In this document: positions 1-9,192 of the stretch, piece by piece
Numbering within the stretch: the first letter of the stretch is position 1
Layout of the letters: each line of letters starts with the position of its first letter
From: Pelagibacteraceae bacterium
GTDB taxonomy: Bacteria; Pseudomonadota; Alphaproteobacteria; GCA-002720895
Length of the DNA: 55,809 nucleotides
Direction: 5' to 3'
NCBI GenBank assembly: GCA_002717245.1
Contig: PBCY01000019.1
Location: 83,970-139,778 of the forward strand
Program-made: the position numbers and the translations under genes
The notes under the pieces: model-generated
Seen by the model: the letters and a program-made list of their open reading frames with translations, nothing else
The model's database searches: none
Told to the model about the DNA's origin: nothing

Positions 1-233
1 CTTGATGCTAGATGAGGAGATATTGGTCTTTTAAAAATGTAAGTTGGTTTATGAAAAATATTTTTTTGATTATATGTTCTATTTTTAATATACAATGTAT
101 CGTTTTCATTTGATGCGCCTGTTTGAATTGGCTTCCAATAATCAAAATTGTATCTTTTAATTAATAACGTTGAAAACAAAGTTTTTCCTACACCTGTATC
201 AGTACCTGTAATAAAAAAACCTTTTTTATTCAT
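1..233 (-). CDS. bioD: Dethiobiotin synthetase, N-terminal part (runs off window edge)
   Basis: ATP-dependent closure of the ureido ring of 7,8-diaminopelargonic acid, the penultimate step of biotin synthesis in the cytoplasm. Reading leftward from ATG at 231-233 the protein begins MNKKGFFITGTDTGVGKT, the characteristic BioD P-loop (GTDTGVGKT, residues 10-18), followed by WKPIQTG, the conserved lysine segment that binds substrate. About 77 codons are visible and the frame is open to the window edge, so the C-terminal two thirds lie outside. It starts 4 bp after the bioF stop, so the two are almost certainly one transcript (bioF then bioD). Confidence 0.9.
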   Translation of the reverse strand, partial: MNKKGFFITGTDTGVGKTLFSTLLIKRYNFDYWKPIQTGASNENDTLYIKNRTYNQKNIFHKPTYIFKRPISPHLAS

Positions 234-237
234 AACT

Positions 238-1419
238 CTAAATTCTTTTTAATAATTTTAATGAATAAAACAGTTTTTTTATATCCTTTTCATTATGATT
301 ACTTGTAATAGATATCCTTAATCTTGAAGTATTAGGCGGAACTGAAGGAGGCCTAATTGGAACAACATAAAAGCCTTTTTTTTGTAACTCTTTGGACATT
401 AATATTGTTTTTTTTGTATTGCCAATAATTACAGGTATTATATTAGATTGAGATGTTCCTATATTGAATCCTTCTTTTTTTAATATCTCTCTTAATAAAT
501 ATGAATTTTTTATTAATTTTTTTCTTTCATTTTTTAATTTTGGCATAAGTTTGATAGATGAATATATAGAAGCTAATAAACTAAAAGGCATAGATGTAGA
601 ATAAATAAAGCTAGAACAATTATTAATCAAATAAGATTTTAAAATTTTACTACAGATTACATAAGCACCAAAGCAACCAAATGCTTTACTAAAAGTTCCA
701 GTTACACAATCTATATCTTTGCTAAACTTTAAAGATAAACCAAAACCATTATCTCCATATATTCCAGTCGCATGAGCTTCATCTAGAAATAAAAATGTAT
801 TATATTTTTTTTTTAAAAATACTAACCCTTCAATATCAGCAAAATCTCCGTCCATGCTAAAAACAGATTCTGATAAAATAAATTTAGGGTTATTTTTTAA
901 ATTATTTTTTTTTAATAAATATTCCAAATTATTTAAATCATTATGCTTAAAACGAATAAAGTTAATATTTTTATTTTTACATCCTTCGTAAATACACTGA
1001 TGATTTAGTTTATCTGAAAAAACAAAAGGTTTTCTTTTGAAAATTTTTGAATTAAAAATTGTAGATAATATAGAATAATTTGCCAAATAACCTGTGCTAA
1101 ATATTAAACAAGATTCTGATTTCTTTTTTTTTGCTAAAAAACTTTCTGTTTCTTCATGAAAATCATAATTTCCCGAAACTAATCTTGAAGAACCACTACC
1201 TATACCGTATTTATTTATTATTTTTATTGTTTCATTTTTGATTATTTTATTTTGCGATAGACCTAAATAATCATTTGACGAAAAATTTAATAGTAATTTA
1301 TTCTTATATTTAATCTTATTATCTAATTTGTTTAATTTTTTTAAATATCTATAAGAATTATTTCTCTTTGATTGAGATATTGAATTTAAAAAAAGTTGAT
1401 TAAAATTAATTTTTTTCAT
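238..1419 (-). CDS. bioF: 8-amino-7-oxononanoate synthase
   Basis: PLP enzyme condensing pimeloyl thioester with alanine, the first committed ring-forming step of biotin synthesis. It is 393 residues, the usual length for the alpha-oxoamine synthase family. Visible motifs: His140 (stacks on PLP), LDEAHATG at 212-219 (Asp213 and His216), and GTFSKAFG at 241-248 with the PLP lysine Lys245. Hydroxy-residue and glycine signatures (GSGSSRLVSG, 74-83) are intact. The paralogous fold of HemA occurs at 40.9 kb, but the immediate bioD neighbour settles the assignment as BioF. The start is the ATG at 1419, divergent from hemB across a 105-bp gap that shows no clear operator. Confidence 0.93.
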   Translation of the reverse strand: MKKINFNQLFLNSISQSKRNNSYRYLKKLNKLDNKIKYKNKLLLNFSSNDYLGLSQNKIIKNETIKIINKYGIGSGSSRLVSGNYDFHEETESFLAKKKKSESCLIFSTGYLANYSILSTIFNSKIFKRKPFVFSDKLNHQCIYEGCKNKNINFIRFKHNDLNNLEYLLKKNNLKNNPKFILSESVFSMDGDFADIEGLVFLKKKYNTFLFLDEAHATGIYGDNGFGLSLKFSKDIDCVTGTFSKAFGCFGAYVICSKILKSYLINNCSSFIYSTSMPFSLLASIYSSIKLMPKLKNERKKLIKNSYLLREILKKEGFNIGTSQSNIIPVIIGNTKKTILMSKELQKKGFYVVPIRPPSVPPNTSRLRISITSNHNEKDIKKLFYSLKLLKRI

Positions 1420-1524
1420 TTAATTTCTACGATCTTTTACAATATATATTCTATTAAACTGTGTATTTTTTTTTATACTTTATTTTAAGTATAAAAAAAA
1501 TTTTTTGGGATCAAATTTGGGATT

Positions 1525-2535
1525 ATGAATAAAAGGTTTGCTTTAGGAAAGTTTCCTCGAACAAGATTAAGAAGAAATAGGCAATTTCCATGGTCTAGAA
1601 GCTTAGTTTCAGAAACTAATTTAGTTACAGATGACCTAATATTGCCATTATTTGTTACTGAAGGTAAAAAAATCAAAGAAAACATTAGTTCTTTACCTTC
1701 AATAAAAAGATACAGCATAGATAAGTTATTAAAAAAAATTGAAGAAGTTAGTGAATATAAAATTCCTGCTATAGCTCTTTTCCCATATATAGACAAAAAA
1801 ATAAAAACATTTGATGGAAAAGAAGCATTAAACAAAAAAAACCTAATTTGTAGAACAATTAGAGAAATAAAGAAAAATTTTCCAAAAATTGGTTTAATTT
1901 CTGATGTCGCCCTTGATCCATACACAACCCATGGTCATGATGGAATTTTAAAAAATAATTATATTGCAAATGACGAAACTATTGAAATATTGTCTCAACA
2001 AGCGCTTATACAAGCAGAAGCGGGCGCTGATATAATTGCTCCTTCAGATATGATGGATGGAAGAATTGGCATTATTAGAGATACTTTGGATAACGAAGGT
2101 TTTAATAAAACAATAATTTTGTCTTATGCTGCAAAATTTGCATCTAATTTTTATGGACCTTTTAGAGATGCTGTTGGATCATCAAAATCTTTAAATAAAG
2201 CTGATAAAAAGAGTTATCAAATGAGTTATAAAAATTCTAATGAAGCTATTAGAGAGGTTGGGATGGATATAAATGAAGGGGCTGATATGGTAATGGTTAA
2301 GCCAGCTTTACCTTATTTAGATATAATTTATAAAATAAAAAAAAAATTTAATATACCTATTTTTGCTTACCAAGTTAGCGGTGAATTCTCAATGATAAAA
2401 TTTTGTGAAAAAGAAAAAATTATAAACTATGAAGAAACTTTATATGAAACCTTAATAGCAATAAAAAGATCTGGAGCGTCAGCAATTTTTTGTTATGGAG
2501 CACTTGATATTGCTAAAAATTTAAAAAATGAATAA
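1525..2535 (+). CDS. hemB: Delta-aminolevulinic acid dehydratase (porphobilinogen synthase)
   Basis: Condenses two 5-aminolevulinate molecules to porphobilinogen in heme and corrinoid-related tetrapyrrole synthesis. The two Schiff-base lysines are Lys204 ([17 protein letters not shown] region) and Lys259 ([10 protein letters not shown]). The metal-site loop at 127-140 reads [14 protein letters not shown], with Asp/Ala where zinc enzymes have cysteines, so this is the zinc-independent, magnesium-type enzyme common in alphaproteobacteria. Length 336 is normal. The 3' end overlaps bpt by 8 nt, implying cotranscription. The substrate-forming enzyme HemA is encoded 38 kb away in this window. Confidence 0.95.
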   Translation: MNKRFALGKFPRTRLRRNRQFPWSRSLVSETNLVTDDLILPLFVTEGKKIKENISSLPSIKRYSIDKLLKKIEEVSEYKIPAIALFPYIDKKIKTFDGKEALNKKNLICRTIREIKKNFPKIGLISDVALDPYTTHGHDGILKNNYIANDETIEILSQQALIQAEAGADIIAPSDMMDGRIGIIRDTLDNEGFNKTIILSYAAKFASNFYGPFRDAVGSSKSLNKADKKSYQMSYKNSNEAIREVGMDINEGADMVMVKPALPYLDIIYKIKKKFNIPIFAYQVSGEFSMIKFCEKEKIINYEETLYETLIAIKRSGASAIFCYGALDIAKNLKNE

Positions 2536-3244
2536 ACCAATCAATATATTTAGTAATCTTAATTTTCACCGGTCATTACCTAGACAATGTCCATATATTC
2601 CAGGAAAAAAAGAATACTTGTTATTTACAGATTTAACAAAATTTGTAAATAAGAAAACATTAGAGAAATTAATATCAGAAGGTTTCAGAAGAAGTGAAAA
2701 TATTTTTTATAAACCTAATTGTAAAAATTGTAATTCTTGTATTTCAACTAGAATTATTGTGAAAAATTTTAATCTAACAAAAAAATTTAATAGAATTATA
2801 AAAAAAAACCAAGATATAGAATTTAAAGTCCTTAAACCAAAAACTAATCACGAACATTTTAAATTATTTAAAAATTACTTAAAACTTAGACATAGAAAAG
2901 GTGAAATGTCAGATATGACTTACCTTGATTTTAGAACTATGTTGGAAATTTCTCCAGTTGAAACAAAAATACTGCATTTATATAAAAATTCAGAATTTAT
3001 TGGGGCAATGTTATATGATGTATATGAAAATTCATTCTCTGCTAATTACTCTTTTTATAATCCAAAATATAAAAATAAAAGTTTAGGAACATTTTTAATT
3101 TTGAAATTAATAGAACAAGCAAAAAAAGATAAAAAAAAATATTTATATTTAGGTTATTATATAAAAGAGTGTAAAAAAATGTCTTATAAAGTAAACTTTA
3201 AGCCAATAGAAGTTCTTAAGAAAAAAAATTGGGAAATTTTTTGA
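2528..3244 (+). CDS. bpt: Aspartate/glutamate leucyltransferase (Bpt/ATE family)
   Basis: Transfers an amino acid (leucine in characterised bacterial Bpt enzymes) from aminoacyl-tRNA to proteins with N-terminal Asp or Glu, marking them for ClpS-ClpAP. N-terminal half: [16 protein letters not shown], then [22 protein letters not shown] with the conserved cysteine cluster. C-terminal half: the GNAT-like core, [18 protein letters not shown] and [15 protein letters not shown]. It has 238 residues, typical for bacterial members. Leucyl rather than arginyl specificity is inferred from the bacterial subgroup. It overlaps hemB upstream and the TRAP binding-protein gene downstream. The other N-degron parts (aat, clpS, clpA) are also in this window. 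Confidence 0.9.
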   Translation: MNKPINIFSNLNFHRSLPRQCPYIPGKKEYLLFTDLTKFVNKKTLEKLISEGFRRSENIFYKPNCKNCNSCISTRIIVKNFNLTKKFNRIIKKNQDIEFKVLKPKTNHEHFKLFKNYLKLRHRKGEMSDMTYLDFRTMLEISPVETKILHLYKNSEFIGAMLYDVYENSFSANYSFYNPKYKNKSLGTFLILKLIEQAKKDKKKYLYLGYYIKECKKMSYKVNFKPIEVLKKKNWEIF

Positions 3245-4347
3245 AAAGAAAAAAAAATAGAAGAAAATTTTTAAAAAAAACAGTTGCTTTATCAACGGCT
3301 GCAGCAGCTTCATTAATAATTCCAAAAAAATCAATAGCAAAAAAAAAATACAATTGGAAAATGGTTACAACATGGCCAAAAAACTTTCCTGGTCTTGGTA
3401 GCGCTGCTGAAACTTTTGCAAAAATGGTAAATGAGTGTTCTGGCGGTAAAATGAATATAACAGTTTTTGGAGCAGGCGAAATAGTACCAGCTTTTGAAGC
3501 TATGGATGCAGTTTCAAGCGGTGCAATTGAAATGGGACATGGAGGTCCGTATTATTGGAAAGGAAAAGTGACAGCTGCGCAATATCTATCAGCAATACCT
3601 TTTGGTTTAACACCACAAGAACAAAATTCTTGGTTTGAAAAAGGTGGAGGGCAAAAAATAGCTGATGAAATTTATAAAAAAATGGGATGTAAGTTTTTTG
3701 TTTGTGGTAATACAGGGCCTCAAATGGGTGGCTGGTATAATAAAGAAATTAAAAAAATCGAAGATTATCAGGGATTAAAAATGAGAGCTCCTGGTTTAGG
3801 TGGAGAAGTAATCAAAGCTGCAGGCGGAACAGTTGTAAACATACATGGTGGAGAATTACTAACATCAATACAATCAGGAGCTATTGATGCCTTAGAATGG
3901 GTTGGACCATATAATGACTTAGCTTTTGGAATTTATAAAGCAGCAAAATATTATTATTATCCAGGATGGCATGAACCTGCAGCAATTCTAGATTGTTTTA
4001 TAAATTTAAAAAAATGGAATTCATTGCCTGAAGATTTAAAAAAGATTATTTCCTTGTCAGCAAAAGCAGCGACACAACAAATGACAAATGAAATGATTGC
4101 TGGTAATAACGTGGCCTTAGAAACACTTGTTAAAAAACATAAAGTTAAAATAAAACCTTTTCCTGATGAGGTGTTAAAAAAACTTGCCATATTATCTGAA
4201 AAAGTTCTTAATAAATTATCTTCATCTGATGTTTTAAGTAAAAAAGTTTATAAAAGTATTATTAAATTTAGAAATGCTTCAATAAAAAGATCTGAAAATC
4301 AAAAAAAATTCTTAGAAACAAGATATAAATATGTCAAATATAAATAA
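3229..4347 (+). CDS. TRAP transporter solute-binding protein (DctP/TakP-like)
   Basis: Periplasmic receptor of a tripartite ATP-independent periplasmic transporter. A twin-arginine type signal (NRRKFLKK followed by a hydrophobic alanine-rich stretch, residues about 10-37) precedes the mature protein, which opens with [17 protein letters not shown], the pattern of TakP-like 2-oxoacid (pyruvate) binding proteins. The GALEWVGP-like segment ([14 protein letters not shown]) also fits that subgroup. Substrate is inferred only. The start is a TTG at 3229. A second in-frame TTG at 3241 overlaps the bpt stop as TTGA and may be the real start, since it keeps the full signal peptide. The only TRAP permease genes nearby (dctQM, 4696-6601) lie convergently on the other strand. 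Confidence 0.88.
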   Translation: MGNFLKRKKNRRKFLKKTVALSTAAAASLIIPKKSIAKKKYNWKMVTTWPKNFPGLGSAAETFAKMVNECSGGKMNITVFGAGEIVPAFEAMDAVSSGAIEMGHGGPYYWKGKVTAAQYLSAIPFGLTPQEQNSWFEKGGGQKIADEIYKKMGCKFFVCGNTGPQMGGWYNKEIKKIEDYQGLKMRAPGLGGEVIKAAGGTVVNIHGGELLTSIQSGAIDALEWVGPYNDLAFGIYKAAKYYYYPGWHEPAAILDCFINLKKWNSLPEDLKKIISLSAKAATQQMTNEMIAGNNVALETLVKKHKVKIKPFPDEVLKKLAILSEKVLNKLSSSDVLSKKVYKSIIKFRNASIKRSENQKKFLETRYKYVKYK

Positions 4348-4699
4348 AATTGAAAATCTTTTATTAAGTTATTGGAATGGTAAAGAAAAACTTTGGAAAG
4401 CTTTCTGGTTAATGGGGTTTGCTTTTCAAATTTTTTTATTATTCTTTTTTATATTTATCATTTACATTGGATCTTTAATCGGACTGTCTTGGTCTATACA
4501 AATAACAATTTTCTTAATATCAATAATATATACAATCTGGATTTATGTTTCGATATGGAATTGCGCTTATAACGTAAAAAAAAAATACTGGGGTCACATT
4601 GCTAGATTTTACATTATATTAAATATAATATTATTCTTTTTATTATATTCAGGGATAATAGAAATAGAATCTTATCAAAATATTATAAAACAATCTTAA
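4331..4699 (+). CDS. Small three-helix membrane protein, unknown function
   Basis: I do not recognise a characterised family. The 122-residue protein has a short polar N-terminus, three clear hydrophobic segments (about 28-50, 55-75, 92-110) and aromatic-rich linkers (WNGKEKLWKAFW near 15-26, and WNCAYNVKKKYWGHIAR near 76-92). It overlaps the TRAP binding-protein gene by 17 nt and so is almost certainly translated from the same mRNA, and it ends 4 nt inside the convergent dctM. An accessory role for the transporter is a guess based on position only. Confidence 0.7.
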   Translation: MSNINKIENLLLSYWNGKEKLWKAFWLMGFAFQIFLLFFFIFIIYIGSLIGLSWSIQITIFLISIIYTIWIYVSIWNCAYNVKKKYWGHIARFYIILNIILFFLLYSGIIEIESYQNIIKQS

Positions 4700-6066
4700 T
4701 ATAATTTATCAGGCAGCCATAAAGCAATTTGTGGAAATCTTGCAATTAATAAAAGTACAAAAATTTGAATCATTACAAAAGGAATAACACCCTTATAAAT
4801 ATCTATGGTTTTTATAGATTTTGGAGCAATGCCTCTAAAATAAAAAAGAGCAAATCCAAATGGTGGTGTTAAAAAACTTGTTTGGAGATTGACAGCTATC
4901 ATAATTGCAAACCAAAGTGGATTTATATCCATTTGTAAAATTATAGGACCTACAATAGGGATAATAGTAAAAATTATTTGTATGAAATCTAAAAAAAAGC
5001 CTAAAAAAAATATTAAAATCATTAAAAATAACATTGCACCAATTGGTCCACCTGGTAATTCATGAATAAAAGAAGTTAAAATTTCTCTACCTTCTAAACC
5101 TATGAAAACTAAAGAAAAAATTGTGGCACTTATTAAAATTAAGAAAATCATTGAAGTAATTTTTGTAGTATCAAGCATTGCAATAAAAAGATTTTTAAAA
5201 GAAAAACTTTTTTTTAAAATAGTTAAAAATATTGCTCCCATAGCTCCGAATGAGGCGGCTTCGGTTGGTGTAGCAACACCTGCTAAAATTGATCCCAATA
5301 CAAAAAAAATAAGAGATATAGGTAAAATAATTACGCTTAAAAATTTTTTAAAATTAATTTTTTTATTAGAAGAAATTAATGAAGGAGAATAATTAGGCCT
5401 AAAATAAACTATTAAAAGTTGCCAAATACAATATAAAAAAACTAACAATAATCCTGGAACTATGGCGCCTGCAAACAGATCAATTGTGGAAATAGGGTTT
5501 GATGGTATTTTACCTTGCAATAATTGTGATTGACTATAAGCGCCTTGTATAACATCACTTAATAATATTAAAACTATTGACGGTGGTATTATTTGTCCTA
5601 AAGTTCCAGAGGCACATATTAGTCCTGAGGCTAATTTTTTATCATATCCCCATTTAATCATTGTAGGTAAAGTTAATAATCCCATTGTAACTACTGTCGC
5701 TCCAACTATACCTGTTGAGGCTCCTAATAAAGCACCAACAATAATAACGGTAAAACCTAACCCACCTTTAAATTTACCAAATAAATTAGCTATAGTTTCT
5801 AGTAGTTCTTCTGCAATTTTAGATTTTTCTAAAATTAAACCCATAAAAATAAATAATGGAACTGCAACCAAAAGTTCATTTGTCATAGTCCCAAATATTT
5901 TTGATGGAATTAAAGCTAAAAAATCAGGACTTAAAAAGCCTAAATTAGAAGCAATTAATGCAAATAATATTGAAACTCCTGCTAATGTAAAAGCAACTGG
6001 AAAACCAAATAATAAAAAAACAAACGTGGTTGCAAACATTAAAATACTTAGTACTTGAACAGTCAT
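4696..6066 (-). CDS. dctM: TRAP transporter large permease
   Basis: Twelve-helix-type integral membrane subunit that carries sodium- or proton-coupled solute flux in TRAP systems. The 456-residue protein is hydrophobic throughout and shows DctM signatures: FGFPVAFTLAGVS near the N-terminus, GASTGIVGATVVTMG near 115-130, a PPSIVLILLSDV segment, and LTPPFGFALFYFRGIAP near the C-terminus. It begins 5 bp after the dctQ stop, forming a dctQ-dctM pair, and is convergent with the putative cognate binding-protein operon on the plus strand. The 3' end overlaps the small membrane protein gene by 4 nt. Confidence 0.93.
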   Translation of the reverse strand: MTVQVLSILMFATTFVFLLFGFPVAFTLAGVSILFALIASNLGFLSPDFLALIPSKIFGTMTNELLVAVPLFIFMGLILEKSKIAEELLETIANLFGKFKGGLGFTVIIVGALLGASTGIVGATVVTMGLLTLPTMIKWGYDKKLASGLICASGTLGQIIPPSIVLILLSDVIQGAYSQSQLLQGKIPSNPISTIDLFAGAIVPGLLLVFLYCIWQLLIVYFRPNYSPSLISSNKKINFKKFLSVIILPISLIFFVLGSILAGVATPTEAASFGAMGAIFLTILKKSFSFKNLFIAMLDTTKITSMIFLILISATIFSLVFIGLEGREILTSFIHELPGGPIGAMLFLMILIFFLGFFLDFIQIIFTIIPIVGPIILQMDINPLWFAIMIAVNLQTSFLTPPFGFALFYFRGIAPKSIKTIDIYKGVIPFVMIQIFVLLLIARFPQIALWLPDKLY

Positions 6067-6070
6067 ATTT

Positions 6071-6601
6071 TTAAAGTTTAAAGAATATTTTTTTTTCTTT
6101 ATTTCTTATTACTAAAATACATCTAAAAATTAATGCAATTGTTTGAGTAAATATTAAAAAACAAAAAAAAATAATAGTTGTTTTGTAAATAAATAAAAAA
6201 GGCAATCCTCCAGCCTCTCTAGATTTTTCTAAACTTAGCCAAGATTTAAAAATATATGGTAGTGAATACTTACTTGTTATAAAAATAAAAGGAAAAATAA
6301 ATAAAAAAGAAAAAAAAATATTTATGTAAGCTTTATATTTTTCATTAAATGTTCTATAAAAAATGTCCACTCTTACATGTCTGTCTTCAAGTAATGCATA
6401 ACTCGAACCAAGTAAAAAAACTAACCCATTCATCCAAATATAGGACTCTTGCATCCACACAAAACCTATATTAAAAAAATACCTTAATAAAGCTACGCAA
6501 AACGCTATTAATGACATAAACAAAACTAACAACGATACATTCTTACCAACAATTAAAGTAATGCTTTCAATTAAAAAGATTATTTTTTTTAAATTAATCA
6601 T
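6071..6601 (-). CDS. dctQ: TRAP transporter small permease
   Basis: Four-helix small membrane subunit that scaffolds the large TRAP permease. Hydrophobic segments lie near residues 5-45, 85-105 and 125-160, and the family pattern WMQESYIWMNGLVFLLGSSYALLEDRHVRVD is cleanly visible in the middle. I place the start at the ATG ending at 6601 (176 residues). A longer reading from a TTG at 6613 would overlap recO by 8 nt and has no sequence support. With the ATG start it lies 4 bp after the recO stop, so transport genes appear fused onto the end of the rnc-recO operon. Confidence 0.88.
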   Translation of the reverse strand: MINLKKIIFLIESITLIVGKNVSLLVLFMSLIAFCVALLRYFFNIGFVWMQESYIWMNGLVFLLGSSYALLEDRHVRVDIFYRTFNEKYKAYINIFFSFLFIFPFIFITSKYSLPYIFKSWLSLEKSREAGGLPFLFIYKTTIIFFCFLIFTQTIALIFRCILVIRNKEKKIFFKL

Positions 6602-6605
6602 GAAT

Positions 6606-7304
6606 TTAAACAAGTATATTTTTTCTACAAAATGGTAACTTTTTATTATTTTTTTTTAAAAATTTTTCTACGAAATATCCTGTTAACGTTATAGCTTGCT
6701 TTAAAGAATCTTTTGATGGTTTAATTTTTTTATTCATTAAAAAATTTGGCAAAGGAAGTAATTTTTCTTTATACTTCTCTCCCTCTAATTTTGAAACTGC
6801 TTTACCAGACTTTGGAGAAATATATATAAGATTATCTTTTCTTCCTGAAACTACACAACTATTTAGATCAAGCCCATAACCAATTTCAGATAATATAAAT
6901 AGCTCCCAAAATACATACTTTATAATCCAATCTTTAGAAAATAAACTTTCTATTAAATTAATTGTTTCTTTATAAATTTTTATTTGTGGATTATTTTTTG
7001 GTAAACTTAAATCAATAATTGAACAAATTGTAAGTAAAGTATTTAACTTATATTTATCATCAAAAAAATTAACACTATTATTTTTAATTAATTCAAATTT
7101 ACAATTCCATAGTTGCTCGTCTAATCTAAAACTTGATTTAATATAAACTCTATTTCCAATTTCATATGTTCCAAAATCCTTTTTTAAAACTCCTTTAACT
7201 AAACCAGAATTTATCCCATGATTTAATGAAAAAAAAGTTACTAATAAAGAGCTTTCTCTATATTTTTTTTTTTTTAAAATAATTCCTTCATCGTTAATTT
7301 GCAT
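6606..7304 (-). CDS. recO: DNA repair protein RecO
   Basis: Recombination mediator that with RecR loads RecA onto SSB-coated single-stranded DNA in the RecF pathway. The N-terminal OB-fold start is typical (INDEGIILKKKKYRESSLLVTFFS...HGINSGLVKG, residues 3-38). The C-terminal helical region follows, with LNSCVVSGRKDNLIYISPKSGKAVS, which retains one cysteine of the usual zinc-like site. Length 232 is normal. It sits 3 bp after rnc on the same strand. In most alphaproteobacteria era stands between these two genes, and here it does not. Confidence 0.88.
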   Translation of the reverse strand: MQINDEGIILKKKKYRESSLLVTFFSLNHGINSGLVKGVLKKDFGTYEIGNRVYIKSSFRLDEQLWNCKFELIKNNSVNFFDDKYKLNTLLTICSIIDLSLPKNNPQIKIYKETINLIESLFSKDWIIKYVFWELFILSEIGYGLDLNSCVVSGRKDNLIYISPKSGKAVSKLEGEKYKEKLLPLPNFLMNKKIKPSKDSLKQAITLTGYFVEKFLKKNNKKLPFCRKNILV

Positions 7305-7307
7305 TTT

Positions 7308-8000
7308 TCAGAGTAATTTATTTTTAAATATAAAATCTACCATTTTTTTTGCTGCTGCAATTTCAGCATCTTTTATAGTTTTAGATACAGATGAAAACTT
7401 TTTAATTCCTTTTAAATATACTTCTATTTCAAACCTAGGGCTATGCGCGGGTCCTTCTTTTTTTTTTAAAATATATTTTGGAAGATCTAATCCTTTTTTT
7501 TGAGCAACTTCTTGTAATAATGATTTAGGATCTTGAGGTGGTAATATATTTTTAGAAACCTTCTTCTTCCAATGCTTATATATAAATTTTTTTACTGATG
7601 CTAGATTAGAATCTAAGTATATTGCACCTATTAGCGCTTCACACACATCACTTAAAATAGATATATTTTTTTTTAATTTTAAATTTTTTTTTTCTGAATT
7701 GTCTATTTTTAACATTTCTCTAATATTAATTTCATTAGCAACTTCTAATAAAGTTTGCTTAGAAACTAAATTTGACAATCTTTTTGATAACGCTCCTTCA
7801 TTTTCATTAGGATATTTAATGAACAAGTGTTCGGATATTACAAGAGATAGAACCCTGTCACCTAAGAACTCTAATCTTTCATAATTTAAATTCTTTTTAT
7901 TACTAAAACTTGAATGAGTAAGTGCTAAATTAATTAATTCTTTATTTTTGAATTTATAATTTATTTTTTTTTCAAATTCATCAGTTTTCATAATAATCAT
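7308..8000 (-). CDS. rnc: Ribonuclease III
   Basis: Double-strand-specific endoribonuclease for rRNA and mRNA processing. The catalytic domain carries the signature NYERLEFLGDRVLSLVISEHLF (about 38-59) with the acidic Mg ligands, and the second acidic cluster SDVCEALIGAIYLDSN (about 115-130). A double-stranded-RNA-binding domain occupies about 155-228 (DPKSLLQEVAQKKGLDLPKY ... AEIAAAKKMVDF). The start could be the ATG at 8000 or a second in-frame ATG at 7991; both overlap the lepB 3' end. No Shine-Dalgarno sequence distinguishes them. Confidence 0.94.
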   Translation of the reverse strand: MIIMKTDEFEKKINYKFKNKELINLALTHSSFSNKKNLNYERLEFLGDRVLSLVISEHLFIKYPNENEGALSKRLSNLVSKQTLLEVANEINIREMLKIDNSEKKNLKLKKNISILSDVCEALIGAIYLDSNLASVKKFIYKHWKKKVSKNILPPQDPKSLLQEVAQKKGLDLPKYILKKKEGPAHSPRFEIEVYLKGIKKFSSVSKTIKDAEIAAAKKMVDFIFKNKLL

Positions 8001-8784
8001 TTATTTTTTTATTTAAAACTTTTCCAATTCTATTAAATCTTATTCTCCATTTCCAAAATTTTGTTATACCAAAATTTTTTTTATCTAATGAAAAAAATAT
8101 TATTTCTGCTTTCCCAACTAAATTTTCAAATGGTACAAATCCAACATAGTTCAATACTCTACTATCTATAGAATTATCTCTATTATCGCCCATTAAAAAA
8201 AAATTATTATCAGGAACAATATATTCTATAGTGTTATCACCTGGGCCATCATCTCCTTTTAATTCTCTAATAATATGTTTTCTTCCATTTGGTAAAATTT
8301 CAACATAGTCAAAATTACTCAAATAATTATTATAAATTTTATTGTATGATTGTTCTATATTTTCCCTTTTAACTATTTTATCATTTATATAAAGAAATCC
8401 TTCTTGAACTTTAATTGTATCACCGGGCAAACCTATTAATGTTTTTACATAATCAGTCTTGTTATCATTCGGCGTTTTAAATACAACGACATCGCCTCTT
8501 TTTGGTTTCTTTTTTAAAATTCTACCTTTAATTAATGGTAAAGATAAAGGCAAAGAATGCTTGCTGTATCCGTATTTATACTGAGATACAAATATAAAAT
8601 CACCAATTAAAAGCGTTGGTATCATAGAACCAGAAGGAATTGTAAATGGTTGAAAAAAAAATGTTCTAATAAATAAAGCTATTAAACCTGCTGATACTAT
8701 AATTTTAAAAGCTTCCCGTTTACTTTCACTTGTAAAAATAATATATAAAACTAAAAGAAGTAATAAAATAATTGATAACTGCAT
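7981..8784 (-). CDS. lepB: Signal peptidase I
   Basis: Membrane serine protease removing signal peptides of Sec- and Tat-exported proteins. There are two N-terminal hydrophobic segments (about 3-18 and 27-45). The catalytic serine is Ser53 in PSGSMIPTL, the general-base lysine is Lys114 in DYVKTLIGLPGD, and the conserved GDNRDNSIDSR box lies near 200. Length 267 is typical. It is in the acpS-lepB-rnc order usual for alphaproteobacteria, 6 bp downstream of acpS and overlapping rnc by 20 nt. Confidence 0.95.
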   Translation of the reverse strand: MQLSIILLLLLVLYIIFTSESKREAFKIIVSAGLIALFIRTFFFQPFTIPSGSMIPTLLIGDFIFVSQYKYGYSKHSLPLSLPLIKGRILKKKPKRGDVVVFKTPNDNKTDYVKTLIGLPGDTIKVQEGFLYINDKIVKRENIEQSYNKIYNNYLSNFDYVEILPNGRKHIIRELKGDDGPGDNTIEYIVPDNNFFLMGDNRDNSIDSRVLNYVGFVPFENLVGKAEIIFFSLDKKNFGITKFWKWRIRFNRIGKVLNKKINDYYEN

Positions 8785-8790
8785 AATAAA

Positions 8791-9189
8791 TTATTTTTTT
8801 TGTAAGCTTATTATAACATTAGAAATTACATAATCTCTTTCGTCAGAAATAGTAACGTTGATCTTGGTTGTATAACCATTTGGAGTTTTTGTTTTTAAAA
8901 AACTTTTTACTCTTTCACTCAAATCAATAAATGGTTTTCCATTTTTTTCACTTTTTAAGGAAATATCTTTAAATGAAATCTCTTTATTAAAACCTGTGCC
9001 AACAGCTTTAACAAAAGCTTCCTTAGTTGCAAATGATTTTGCTAATTTGTTTGCTTGATATAATTTTTTTTTATTTTTTTTAATTTCATCATTTGATAAA
9101 ATCTTTTTTATAAAAATATTACCATACTTATTTAATACTTTCTCTACTCGTGATATTTTTAAAAGATCTATGCCTGTTCCTAATATCAT
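8791..9189 (-). CDS. acpS: Holo-[acyl-carrier-protein] synthase
   Basis: Transfers 4'-phosphopantetheine from CoA to the serine of acyl carrier protein, activating fatty acid synthesis. The N-terminal GTGIDLLKISRVEKVL contains the metal-binding Asp (residue 8), and AKSFATKEAFVKAVGTG (about 49-65) carries the second metal ligand Glu in KEA. Length 132 is typical of the trimeric AcpS class. It is 3 bp from pdxJ and 6 bp from lepB, in a tightly packed operon. Confidence 0.93.
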   Translation of the reverse strand: MILGTGIDLLKISRVEKVLNKYGNIFIKKILSNDEIKKNKKKLYQANKLAKSFATKEAFVKAVGTGFNKEISFKDISLKSEKNGKPFIDLSERVKSFLKTKTPNGYTTKINVTISDERDYVISNVIISLQKK

Positions 9190-9192
9190 GTT

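Noticed and set aside
1485-1925. 146-codon minus-strand ORF
   Set aside because: Antisense to hemB; its composition mirrors hemB codons and hemB is unambiguous.
5102-5392. 96-codon plus-strand ORF within dctM
   Set aside because: Antisense to a clearly conserved TRAP permease; lysine/isoleucine-rich shadow.
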